Source of the DNA: Apostichopus japonicus
Taxonomy: Eukaryota; Echinodermata; Holothuroidea; Aspidochirotida; Stichopodidae
DNA: 64,000 bases
Direction of reading: 5' to 3'
Assembly: GCF_037975245.1 (NCBI RefSeq)
Contig: NC_092571.1
Span: 14,999,917-15,063,916 of the forward strand
Shown here: positions 53,291-64,000 of the stretch, in pieces
Layout of the letters: each line of letters begins with the position of its first letter
How positions within the stretch are numbered: position 1 is the stretch's first letter
The notes under the pieces: model-generated
Seen by the model: only the letters and a program-made list of their open reading frames with translations
The model's database searches: none
Told to the model about the DNA's origin: nothing
Made by a program: the position numbers and the translations under genes

Positions 53291-54785
53291 AGCCAGCCAA
53301 TGTAGTGTGCAAGTAATATATATGCCATTTGGCATATTTGAGGAGATACGAACAAGACATGTACCAAGAAATGAACAGTTGAGTATTATAGACAGAAATA
53401 AAAGTCACTTCAGGCAAACAGCTGTTTCCAGATCACTGACTGCAGGAAGCTAAATCTAGCTTGGCTTGTTGTCTTCTTGGAAGCATGTTTTAATAGTTTG
53501 GCAATCTGGAAAACTTTATACAGAGCTACATATATACTGTATCCTTATAATGAGGCCTTAATCGTGACCCTCCAGTGACCCCCCTTCTTGGCTATTTGGA
53601 TTTGAAAAAGGGGTCTGATCCATAGCAATAGATGTAGTGTGATGTAACCCATATCTGAAGCATTTCATCTTTGCCTCCAATAAATGCTGTCTGCTGCAAA
53701 ACCCATCAAAATCTAGTGTCCTAAACTATTACTTTACTGAACCATCTAAATTAAATATTTGCTGCTATATTTTGATCACCAATTGTTTCAAACCTTTGAT
53801 ATTATCAACGAGAACTTTCTTTATCACTGGTGTACAGTATGAATGTATTATTAAAGTTTCTTCTTAGAGTACTCTCTTTTTTAAATCTAAATTCAGGACT
53901 TGAAGTAATGATCATGCTAACCCATTCAAATTTGTGTTACCTTTTATTTTTTCCTTTCTTTTGAGGAGTTGCACTAGTTAACATAGACAGACTTATCCCC
54001 AAAATATATCATAGCTGTAGATTGCACAGCAGCATCAATTGAGGAAATCTGGGGACATATTGAAGATGACCAACTCCCTTTTCCCCTCCAGCCCCCCCCC
54101 CCTACCTATAATGTTTGTACCTACTGTACACTGTACATTTAAATGGGAGTGGTACCATTTTGAGGATAGATCTCTTAGTGTCTAGGTAGTCTATGTTTCA
54201 AGAATGATGGTCAAATGTCAAAGTTAAGAGCTCACCTCTTCCAGAGTAGTAGTTACTTTTGTCCGAGGTTAAAGAAATAAAAACAATGCCGAAATATTTC
54301 ATGCAGTGCATCATGATGATTGTCATGTGAATAACAGGCTATGAAATTACTAAATGATCTAGGTTGCCTTTATCTGTGAGCCATTGAAGCAACATAAAGG
54401 AATGTTTGGTTGTAAACAATCATGGCTCTCGGTCCAAGGGATAAAAATGAAGGCCAAACAGGTATAATTGAGTTCATTCAAGTCTTTTCAGAAATTCCTG
54501 GACAATACATTACATCCGTGGAAAATTTCTGGGGACACTTAATGCGGGGACTGTCCCCGCAAATCAAGGTGTCTTGTCAGCTCAGCCTAGATCTATAGAT
54601 GTCACTTAGCATAGAAGAAGACAGCTGGTACTAAACATGGACACAATTTACGTTCCTTTTCAGTTTGTCAAGCACTGCAGTATGTGTAGACAACCATTAT
54701 GATCTCTTCTCCCTCACTCTCTCTCTCTTCCATTCATGAATCTAAATTACAGGCATTATTGTAATTTACTTTTTAAATCCAACAG
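53291..54785. other. Upstream region or 5' intron of the ACK-type gene
   Basis: No coding exon recognised. A pyrimidine-rich stretch and CAG at 54785 could be the acceptor of the exon holding the start codon, implying a 5' non-coding exon further upstream. Confidence 0.45.
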
Positions 54786-54823
54786 TTATTCCATCCCTAG
54801 CCTAGCTTCAGAGAGTTTGCAAA

Positions 54824-55054
54824 ATGGCGCAGAGAGATGAGGATACACAATGGCTAGACGAACTGTTGGAGGAGACCCAGCTGCAACGATTCGCGCAAGC
54901 GATACACGACGAGCTACAGGTCACGCGGCTTGACCATTTCAGATTCGTCGAGACCCAAGACCTCGAAAAGATCGGCATGGGTAGACCCGCAGCTAGACGG
55001 CTACTGGACAAAGTTAACAGACAAAGGAAAAAATCGACAAATATCATTGAAAGG
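54824..55054 (+). CDS. ACK-family non-receptor tyrosine kinase, first coding exon (SAM domain)
   Basis: 77 codons from ATG 54824 to AAGG|GTGAGT at 55054, phase 0. A likely acceptor lies at 54785, giving a 38-base 5' UTR in this exon. The product starts MAQRDEDTQWLDELLEETQL and contains VTRLDHFRFVETQDLEKIGM followed by GRPAARRLLDKVNRQRKK, the characteristic N-terminal SAM-like domain of ACK1/TNK2 and TNK1. Spacing of WLxELLxExQL, NVTRLxHF-like and LEKIGMGRP is preserved. In the family this domain promotes membrane localisation and self-association, and is followed by kinase, SH3 and CRIB regions that act downstream of Cdc42 and receptor tyrosine kinases. None of those exons is in the window. 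TNK2 and TNK1 cannot be separated from this exon; an invertebrate may have one ancestral gene. Confidence 0.9.
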
Positions 55055-55549
55055 GTGAGTACAGCATTCAATGTTTTTCTTTCCTCTTTCATGGATACAC
55101 AATTTCCTGCCTGCTTTCATTTGTATTCACTTTTTCTCGATATAAAGGAAGGAAGAAAAATTACTTTCAATCCTCTTATCAACATCTCTGTACATGTCAT
55201 GTACTTGCGTGTTATTTTTGCATACATGTACACTTCAGTGCATGTTTTTATGTAGCACTGTGTAAAGGTGTGTAAGGGGGGGGGGGGGGAACTGTTAAGT
55301 TTGATTTATAAGCAAAGGTTAATGTACTCTTATGGTGTTGGTATGATGAGTACATGGTGTAAAATAGGAAATGAGTCAGGGTTGACCCTGACTTTCCAAG
55401 TTTCACAATTCATGTACAGTACCTCTGGGCAAATTTTTAAGGAGTTTGTCTGGATTATCCCAGGTCTTACTTTACGGTCGTCCGAACGGCAGAGTTAGTC
55501 ATCCAACGGCATGTAGCAAAATGACAATAAACGACCAGTCCTTTATGTA

Positions 55550-56226
55550 CAGTATCCTGCAGGAAAGATGTAAGTTTGGTAAATAGAACAGCAATATGTA
55601 CACTTTAGGAGAGATGTGTAGGTTTGGTGAATAGAATGGCAATATGTACTGTACACTGTAGGAGAGATGTGTAGGTTTGGTGATATAGAGTAGCAATATG
55701 TACAATGTAGGAGAGATGTGTAGGTTTGGTGAATAAAATAGCAACATGTACACTGTAGGAGAGATGTGTAGGTTTGGTGAAATAGAATAGCAATATGTAC
55801 ACTGTAGGAGAGATGTGTAGGTTTGGTGCCTACAACAGCAATATGTACACTGTAGGAGAGATGTGCAGGTTTGGTGAATAGAATAGCAATATGTACACTG
55901 TAGGAGAGATGTGTAGGTTTGGTGAAATAAAACAGCAATATGTACACTGTAGGAGAGATGTGTTAGTTTGGTGCCTAGAACAGCAGTATGTACACTGTAG
56001 GAGATATGTGTAGGTTTGGTGAAATAGAATAGCAATATGTACACTGAAGGAGAGATTTGTAGGTTTGGTGAAAATCAGTTCAGCAATATGTACACTGTAG
56101 GAGAGATGTGTAGGTTTGGTGAAATAAAACGGCAAAATGTACACTGTAGGAGAGATGTGTAGGTTTGGTGAATAGAATAGCAATATGTACACTGTAGGAG
56201 AGATGTGTAGGTTTGGTGAATAGAAC
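55550..56226. repeat. 49-bp minisatellite, about 14 copies
   Basis: The unit reads approximately GCAATATGTACACTGTAGGA / GAGATGTGTAGGTTTGGTGA / ATAGAATA. Starts of GGTTTGG recur at about 49-bp spacing from 55574 to 56210. Copies differ by small indels. The long minus-strand reading frames (THLSYSVHI repeats) are translations of this array and not genes. Confidence 0.95.
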
Positions 56227-57008
56227 ACCATCTTTGGACCATTAAAAGTCCCTCTCGTGTGGATCATCAGGCCTACGACTATCCTTTTTTTTTTTTTTTT
56301 TTTCAGTATCTCCAAAGTGACAGGCGGGCGTTTTTTCAATGTATTATGTAACCTATTTTGGAGGTATCTAGTTACAGTACAATGCAATCTAAAGTTGATG
56401 TAAATAATTTTACTCGTCCGCCGGTTTAACCTCCAAAGCTGTCTTTGGTCGTCCGAATAGAAATTTGGTTGTCTTGAATGAATCCAATGACCTTTAAAAA
56501 TTTACCCTTGTACCTCCGTACGTATGTAAGAGGGAACTGTTTATTCTCATATCAGTACTAGATTATATCACACTGTGGTGTAGGAAGTCCTCAAATTGGC
56601 ACATGGCCAGAATCATAAAACATACACAGTTTGTATGTCTACTCCTTTCATTCTATGGATAGATTATTACATGATTGTCTTTTCAACTGAAATGAATAAC
56701 TTCCTAACTATCTAGCCTTCGGTTTCAGTTTCATTCTCTCTATATATGCTAATAGAGGAATCGAATAAAAGAATCAGAACAACGGTATGAAATGGTATGG
56801 AATAACTTACCCCAGGACATATGCAATATTAATATAGACTTAACGCAATTCAATAAATTTCCTTAAAACACTGTTTTTCAGAGCTGCCAACACAGATTAA
56901 TGTACTTATTATTATACTTGCTGTACATACTTAATTCATGTGTTATTATTGTATTTTAGTCATAATTTTTCTATTTATTTTTTAACATTTCTATTTTTCT
57001 ATACAATC

Positions 57009-58299
57009 TTAAAAGGATTGTCTGGTGGCCCAAAGAAGTTACCTTAAAAAATAGTAAATAATTTTCCAAACATGTTGTCAAAGTATGAGAACGCTAATAT
57101 TGCGTTTGACAGAGAAACGATTTTTTAATCGTTAAGGATAGACATTTCAAATATGATTTGAACAGTACAAAACGTGACGTCAGCTATGCTATTGCAGATT
57201 GCGACATAACCCACCCTCCGCACAGTACCTATACGGTAATCAAAACAAAAACCGCGTTTGTATACAGATAAATTTCTTCCTTAATTTCTGGTGAAATTTC
57301 TTAGAAGTTAGATATGTTTTCAAAAACTTCTTAAGCCGCCATGTACTAGATCGGTGGTTCCGTGGTCTTTGTGTAACACAAGGTAAATTTTAACAGTGAA
57401 CTCTTCGTTGTTTAGGCTATACATTGCGCTATCCAGCTCCAACGAGAAGAATGTTCGCATACAGGCTATACTCTAACGTTGACAATCGGACAGTTCTGCG
57501 AAGCCTAAGCTTCTTAGTGCTACATTCTGCTCTGACAACGATTCCGATAAATTTCTTCCATATTTTCCGGTGAAATTTCCTATAAATTAGATATGATTTA
57601 AAAACTCCTTAAGCCGCCATATATGTAGTAGATCAGTGGTTTCGTGTTTTTTTCTGTAACACAAGATAAGTATTAACAGCAGACTCTTCGTTGTTTATAC
57701 ATCGCGCTATCCAGCTCCAGCGTGAAGAATGTTAGTGCGTATAGGCTACTCTAACGTTTACAATCGGACAGTTCTGCGAAGTCTTAGCTTCTCGGTGCTA
57801 CATTCTGCTCTGAAAACGATTCCGCCAAGTTTTATCTTTCGGTGTAAAAAATACTTTTCAAGTTTCCTTTTGCTGTTAATTTGATCTGTGAATTTTATTT
57901 CAGCGATTTCGAAGAACAGTTTATGAACTGTGGCTTGAGTGTGAGTGTATTATGTGCAACGCTATACAAGTACACCATCTGGGCATCGTAGGATATACGT
58001 TCGCGAGTATGTACGTTATATTAGGCAATCCAATGTGCTTACACGTGAGAGTGTATTTGTTGCGGAAATGGGAGTGCTATCTTCAAGTCGCCTGTTTTGC
58101 CTATCTGCAAGCACTACGTCAATCACCATATTGAAGTGTTCGAACAAACGGTACTTTTGGTGAGAAACTGGTGAATTTGAAAACCAGATTTCTACAAGAA
58201 GAAAACGTCGAATGGGGACAATTTTTACATGGTTAGAAAGAGAAAAATAATAACTATAAGGACAATGTATCAAAATCTTCCACCAGACAATTCCTTTAA
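57009..58299. mobile_element. TTAA-flanked TIR element with internal tandem duplication
   Basis: The 16-bp termini AAGGATTGTCTGGTGG (57013-57028) and the inverse of AGGAATTGTCTGGTGG (58280-58295) are immediately flanked by TTAA on both sides (57009-57012, 58296-58299), which is the piggyBac-type target. About 57268-57545 and 57546-57826 are direct tandem copies (TTAAGCCGCCAT, GCGCTATCCAGCTCCA, ACAATCGGACAGTTCTGCGA). No transposase frame, so it is non-autonomous or a relic. The TTAA could be fortuitous. Confidence 0.65.
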
Positions 58300-58349
58300 C
58301 TTTTATAACCTTTTCAACTTTTTTACTTTTAACAAATTTTTATCTTTTG

Positions 58350-58421
58350 CTGTAAAGCGCTTTATAGCAATTTTTTAATTGAATAAGGCGCTATATAAAT
58401 CTCGTGAAATAATAATAATAC
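58350..58421 (+). mobile_element. SINE 3' tail fragment
   Basis: TGTAAAGCGCTTTATAGCAA, then AATAAGGCGCTATATAAAT and (AAT)n is the conserved tail type of several animal SINEs and resembles the tail of the SINE at 6010-6327. No tRNA head is seen directly upstream. Confidence 0.6.
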
Positions 58422-58689
58422 CTGAATGGAAATGAGGGCGGTATTGAAGAACTTTGCATGCATACACTCCGAATGTATGACTTGGTTAATTCCCTTTGAG
58501 TAGAACGTTTCTGTATGCTGCCGTGTTGGACGAATCTCACCGTGATAGTAATCATCGACTTTGCAATCCGGGCGATAGTCATTGCCTACTCTGCAATCCG
58601 CGGGGTCCTGCATAAAAGTTTGCAAGGACGGTAAGAGTGACTCCATAGTTTTTCGGGAACCAAAAAGGAAAAGAATCATGCAAGAGAAA

Positions 58690-59107
58690 GAGTCACTGCA
58701 GCAGCTGCAAAAACCCTCTGCAGCAAGGCTGAATTACAGTGGCTTGATAGGGACATAGAGAAAAAATTAGTGTGTACCCAAATTTAAAAATTTTGACTTT
58801 TATATCAAAATTTGACTATTGAAAGCAAAATTTTGACATTTTATCTCAAAATTGTGACTCTCTATCTCAAAATTCTGACTTTTATCTCAAAATTTTGACT
58901 TTTAAAGTCAAAAGTTTGACTTTTTAACTCAAAATTTTGACTCAACAAGTAAAAAAAAAAGTGTTCTTTCCTATGTCCCTATTAAGCTACCGTACTGAAT
59001 CCATATAAGAACAATAGAGATTATCTTGTCAGATTAGTAGTGTCCATTGTGTGAAACTGCAGAGCACAAACTATTATCTCAGTGCAGACTGGCTGCAGCA
59101 TGAGCTG
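58690..59107 (+). mobile_element. CTGCAG-rich inverted-repeat element, copy 1 (carries a nested element)
   Basis: Left end CACTGCAGCAGCTGCAAAA, CTCTGCAGCAAGGCTG; right end CAGACTGGCTGCAGCA. The unique core AACAATAGAGATTATCT, then ATTGTGTGAAACTGCAGAGCAC is shared with copy 2 at 60650-61015 (opposite orientation). The nested element at 58737-58997 separates the left end from the core. Confidence 0.7.
58737..58997. mobile_element. Small TIR element with degenerate TCAAAATTTTGACTTT array
   Basis: Termini CAGTGGCTTGATAGGGACAT and the inverse of ATGTCCCTATTAAGCTACCGTACTG. Between them are about seven degenerate copies of a TCAAAATTTTGACTTTTAT-type unit. Nested in the CTGCAG-rich element; no clear target duplication. 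Confidence 0.65.
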
Positions 59108-60649
59108 GAGTCCCCCTCTCACCTCCCCCTCCCACCTCCCCCCTCAGCATCCTAATTTTAACACAGTACTTACATGAAGTGAATTGAAGTGGGGAGAAGG
59201 GCATGATCAGTACTACTGTTAGGCTCACGTAAAGAGAGCTCTACTGAACAGTGAATTACAAAATGTGAACTTGAGTTTGTAGCTAAATCTATTTCAAGTA
59301 CACGACAAAAAGTGCACTTTTGGATTTCAATTGGAAAAGTTGGCTCTTTTTTACAGAAATTCCACTGGAGTATAAATTGACATTCCTTCCTCACTGTGTT
59401 AGCTAAAAAAACATAACAGAGCATACAGTTCTGTACATCTCATGGTGTTTTTATATGTAGTAATATATGCTTCTTCACCATCACAACAACAGTTGCATAC
59501 CTTACACTGACAAACAGGAAAGATGTTTTGTCACATTTGAAAATTGTGAGAGGGGGGGGTTTGTGGATTTTGGGGAGAAAAAAGTCACTCAGCAACCGAA
59601 AATATTATAATCCTTGCTCCATTTCCTTGCACAACATAGAGTCGCATTTAGACCTCCTGCAGAACTACAAAACACGAAAAACCGAACTCTACTGGTATAA
59701 ACCTTTCCCAAAGAGCCATCTTGATCGTGACACTCATGGATAATTTGGAGGATGTTGGTTGAATTTGTCACAAAAATCTGTCACACTCACCGGTGTCACA
59801 TCTTGCCGCATCAGTGTTACATTTCCTTGCACACTGTAGCAATATGGGATGGCAGGGGGTAGGGGGGAGGGGTTGGGAGCCTGGTTGGGGACAATTAAAA
59901 TCTCCCAGTCCACTTTTTGTCCGTTTTTTACGTTCTTCATATTTCCTTCGGAGTATTGAAATTTTTGAAATTCTCATGGAACTGCACTTTTTAGCACAGA
60001 GCCAAGTTACAAAGTAATAAAATATATAAGGTTATTGCAGAATATTTAAACATGATGCTCTACTGGGTTCATTCAAAACCCCAACATCAAAATGTTTTTC
60101 AGCCAAAGAATTACCAAATCTGTTTTCCTTTTGGCATTTCTACTGAGGTCATGTCAATATTTGAACCATGATGAAATGTTTCCCTTCCTATTCTCCTTCA
60201 ACTCAAACAAGACTTTGTTGAAATACCTGATCCTTATCACCATCCGGACATTCAGTCTCTTTGGTGCCAAAAAACTGGGTATAAAATTTCTGAGACCTGT
60301 CTGATGTAACTCAAAACCCCAGAAGTCCTCTTTCCAAATGAAATCTTTGATCGAGGAAAGATGGTACTGTAGATATCGTCATATCAGTATAAAACAATAT
60401 TAATCCAAAGTTATTGTTTGCTTTGATGTGCGACCATACGTGTGCAACGGAAACATCTTCTCTGCACAGGTCGCCTACAAATTATCACTTCATGTTTGCT
60501 TTGATCAGGATTTTTTTTTTGGGGGGGGAGGGGGTAATCTAAGATGTTTGTCTAAGTTGCTCATGAATCGAAGCAATATCTGTGGGGTTTTGAGGGACTA
60601 TATACTTGCTGTAAGTCGCGACAGTATGAGAATAGGGCACAGTGTTGAA

Positions 60650-61015
60650 AAGTAGGATGCTGCAGGTGCTGCAGCCAGGCTGCACAGGACACAGTCTTTT
60701 GTGCTATGCAGTTTCACACAATAGGCAATGAAGTTTCACACAATAGGCAATGAAGTTTCACACAATAGGCAATGAAGTCTCACACAATAGGCAATGAAGT
60801 TTTACACAATAGGCAATGAAGTTTTACACAATAGGCAATGAAGTTCCACATACTGTAATAGGCAATGAAGTTTCACACAATAGGCAATGAAGTTTCACAC
60901 AATAGGCAATGAAGTTTCACACAATAGGGCAGTGTTAGCTGGCAGAGATAATCTCTATTGTTCTCACATTGTGTCAGCCTGGCTGCAGAGAATTTTGCAG
61001 CTGCTGCAGTTTTCC
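60650..61015 (-). mobile_element. CTGCAG-rich inverted-repeat element, copy 2 (with expanded 22-bp array)
   Basis: Reverse-complement copy of 58690-59107: CTGCAGCAGCTGCAAAA, CTCTGCAGCCAGGCTG, AACAATAGAGATTATCTC, ATTGTGTGAAACT, GCATAGCACAAA, CTGGCTGCAGCA. It lacks the nested element of copy 1 and instead contains the 22-bp array. Confidence 0.7.
60709..60928. repeat. 22-bp tandem array, about 10 copies
   Basis: Unit CACACAATAGGCAATGAAGTTT with single-base variants and one longer unit near 60845-60865. It sits exactly where copy 1 of the host element has one ATTGTGTGAAACT, so it arose by local expansion within the element. Confidence 0.92.
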
Positions 61016-64000
61016 TGTGTTACGTGGTGTGTTGCACTTTCTTCACTGTGTAGTCTCACTCACAAGAATGTCTTACTGTTCTACCACATAATAAATATGT
61101 AGCAGCATGCTCCAGTCTTAATCTATTTTTCTTTTCTATCTTTGGGGTGATTGCAGAACAGGACAGGGGAGTGGAGGGGGGGTTGGAAAGCAGGGAAGAG
61201 GATGAGGTGGAGATGATTTGCAGATGGGCGGTCTCACTTGCAATTTAAATGTTATTGAATAACATACTTTCTGTTAAACTTACTGTACAGTATCAATTTC
61301 GTTCTCAATGTCTGTATCGATGTAATTGGTTTGGGGGGGGGGTTTGGGGGGGGCCACAAATCCATACTTATGATAATTTTAAACTTTCTAGAACTGTAAG
61401 TCTCCTAATTTGTATCTCCTATACCTTGTACTATTGTAGCTTCTTTGAATTTATTGATATATTTTACTTCAATTCTGTATTAATTTGTTTACTAAATATT
61501 TGAAATCAAATTATGTATCTAGACATATTCCCAAATTATACAAACTGATAAAACTTTCAAGTGACTTTCACTGGGCAACAGTGGGTGGTAAGGGGGGGTA
61601 CTTACAGTTAGCTTCAATAATTTGCTTAAAACTTATCAAGAAGAAAGGAGGAGACATACATTCCAAAGAAAAATCGGTATAAAATCCCTGAATATTCTGA
61701 GGTGTAATTTGCGTACTTGTACTGTATTAACATGAAAAACAAAGTGTAAAAGAAACATCAGAAACTTTTAGTGAAAATAACAAAATGCATACAGCTGCTC
61801 CCCAGGGTCTTTGCTCCCTGGACCCTCATAAGGACTCTCCTTGCCCCCCCTTTCCTGGGTAGTCCCCTGTATCCCAGCCAATCACAGTGTACAAGCTACC
61901 AATCAGTCAGATTAGAAAGGCCCTCCTAGACACATATGCTAGATATGATGTGGTACAGTAGTAGAAGTGTCTCAGCATATGATTCCATAACACATATGAC
62001 AGAAGAAATTATAAAAGTAAATAATAATAAGTAAGAAAAATAAAATACTAACAAACATTTGTATTGCGCCGGTGTCCATCAAGAAAAATGCTCATATCAC
62101 AGTGGAACGAAAGGGCGAAGTAAATAACAGACAAAAGATTAGATAAGAATCGGTAATTTAAGTTGATTAGAAGTCTTTGAGTTCAAAGAAAACAGATGAA
62201 AAATGATCGCATCTAGGTAGGAAGTACAGGTACAGTTCTGAGTACTGTACATATTTGTGAAACCTTTCAATGTATTAATACCATATCACTTCCTCGAGGT
62301 AATAATACATGGAACCTATATATTAGAATGATACTTAACACATATATCCAGGAAACGGAAAAGTTTTGATATTACAATATCCTTCAGAAGAAGTGACAAA
62401 ATATTAGTGTGCATAGCGTGCGTGTGCATCTATGGAGCAGTCTGCGGAAAGTTCTGCATTTAACTTTAAGAATGGCGGCGAACGGAACGAAAGTACACTC
62501 TCTGTTTGTCTGTGATGACTTTTCCTGTTTTGAAGAGCTTTACAAGATATCAAATTTCCAACAATTTATTATTGTACATGTATAGCAGTGTCTCTCTCTT
62601 CCAATGTACGGTTTATAACTTAAGTCTTATCTACAGTACAAAAGAAAACATTGGTCTACAAATTCTGTTTTGCTTCTGGGAGTTGGTTCAATGAGAAATA
62701 TAAGGAGACACACCCAATTTGTGAAATTAGATCTATCAGGCTTATAGCCCTAGACAATATTTTTAAAAGGCTACAATAATATTGCCTGCATTGAATTCAC
62801 AATGTGCTAATACAAGCCTATTCTGATAGCTATGGTAAAATACTAGTATACATCTATAGGATAGTAAAAGTCTCAAAAGAGATTAACATTTTGAAATTTT
62901 TCTGTTGCCAATGTCCTACTGTAGTATCATGCACAGAAACTACGCAAAACACATTATTTAATACATTCCTTCTCTTCGACTCACACGCATGACTTTTTGA
63001 GGTCATCAATTTTATGAATTCACAGGGGAGGGGAACAGGCTACAAAATGTTGCATTTTTTTAGCAGAAACAACTTTTGTTTGATTCAATCACAGTAAGTA
63101 GTTGAAAAACAAACAGAAAAAAACCCCCAAAGCTGTAAACCCTCTGGTCTCCCCACCACCACCCCCACCCCCTTACCCCTCCCCCCAAAAAACAAAGCAA
63201 AAGAGAAAGAAAGAAAAGTTGTTTCTGGAAAGTGTGCTTTATACAGTGTAGCTAGTATAACTAACATACTGTACAGTGTGTATAAAAGTACAGTGTGAAT
63301 TGGAGAATGGTCCAGATAACAATTTGATGGTGTAGTAGCCGCTGTGAGATTTGCAGAACTCTTTTGCCTATATATCACAAAGCAATTACTGAACTAAAGA
63401 ACATATAATGAGACTAAATGTTCCGGCAACATAAATTAGTAGGTGTTTTAACTGCAAACCATACTGTAGCCTCCTCAAATATGATGTTCCAGGATTAAGA
63501 ATCCTGTGGCGAAAAAAAGAAGTAATGTAGGTTCGCTAAGTTCTGAACGGTAGATCATGAAGGAAAGGGGAGAGTACCTGTGGCTCTCCTGGATGTAGGA
63601 TAGGGGTGCTGTGCTAATGGTGCTAATGTAAAAGAAGAAGAAAGTGCATAAGTATGGTGCAGACAGGTAAGTATCATTTCTCATAAATTCAAAAAATCAC
63701 AAAACAGAAAGTTTGGGGGATTATGTTTTTCTTCTTTCCTGGTTAGTTACTCCAGGGGTGGTGGGTGGTTATGTCAGGGCTGGGGCATTCTCTCCTTCCC
63801 ATTCCCAGTAAAGTCAGCTTTGATCAACACCCCCACCACCCCTTCCCCCACCCCAACACCCCCTCCCCCAACATCCCATCACCCCTGGGAGATTCTGCCA
63901 AGATTAGATTGCAAGTTATATTGTAGCTATATTGTAGCTCGTCCACAAGATTGGAAAGTTTGTTTGATAACAAAAAAGCTTGCATGCATGTATGTATACA

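Larger units (their letters stand above)
55055..64000 (+). other. ACK-type gene intron 1 (at least 8.9 kb, runs off the window)
   Basis: Starts GTGAGT. No kinase-domain motif is found in any frame to the end. Non-repeat stretches 56400-57000, 59110-60640 and 61020-64000 contain G/C homopolymers (for example 55268-55279, 60510-60530, 61331-61342) but no gene I can support. Confidence 0.75.

Noticed and set aside
55499-56387. Minus-strand frames of 181 and 185 codons with THLSYSVHI repeats
   Set aside because: They come from the 49-bp minisatellite; unit length varies and frames shift, with no other coding evidence.

Overview
This window is eukaryotic, intron-rich animal DNA, AT-rich and gene-poor. 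The gene content (a rhodopsin-type GPCR and an ACK/TNK-type tyrosine kinase), tRNA-type SINEs with AAGGCGCTATATAAAT-like tails, many short hAT-like TIR elements with poly-G/C tracts, and very long (TA)n arrays suggest an invertebrate deuterostome. An echinoderm, possibly a sea cucumber, is my best guess. That assignment rests on general familiarity with such repeats, not on a search.

Two protein-coding loci can be supported, both on the + strand. Locus 1 (about 24.78-45.65 kb) is a class A GPCR in three coding exons, 24785-25633, 42572-42776 and 44002-45653. All junctions have AG/GT borders and compatible phases (0, then 1). The joined product would be 901 residues: a seven-helix core that looks like a highly divergent prostanoid-type receptor, followed by an unusually long, charged, probably disordered C-terminal tail of about 570 residues. 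Intron 1 is 16.9 kb and full of repeats. Locus 2 (from 54824 to beyond the window) begins with an exon encoding the N-terminal SAM domain of an ACK-family non-receptor tyrosine kinase (TNK2/TNK1). The kinase domain must lie downstream of 64000, so the last 9 kb is intron.

The rest is repeats. 0-24.7 kb: no gene recognised; inverted-repeat elements (3652-3963, 4105-4280, 16556-17240, 19402-19981), two hAT-like MITEs with 8-bp target duplications (one nested inside a fold-back element), a minus-strand tRNA-derived SINE, and a U2 snRNA-headed repeat. 25.6-42.6 kb (GPCR intron 1): a third hAT-like MITE, a 2.1-kb satellite block with higher-order structure, a fold-back element with an AT core, a decayed CR1/L2-like LINE split by a hAT-like MITE, a cluster of related GC-rich elements, and another fold-back repeat. 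45.7-54.8 kb: intergenic, with a second U2-headed repeat, two tRNA-type SINEs and a second copy of the LINE-splitting MITE. 55-64 kb (ACK intron 1): a 49-bp minisatellite, a TTAA-flanked element with internal duplication, and two inverted copies of one element, one of which has grown a 22-bp tandem array.

The most unusual items are the U2-snRNA-headed dispersed repeat, the prostanoid-like GPCR that has lost the family's ligand-contact arginine but carries a huge tail, the GC-rich motif shared between MITEs with different termini, and the three-monomer higher-order satellite. I found no defence, CRISPR or operon-like system, and none is expected in this kind of genome.
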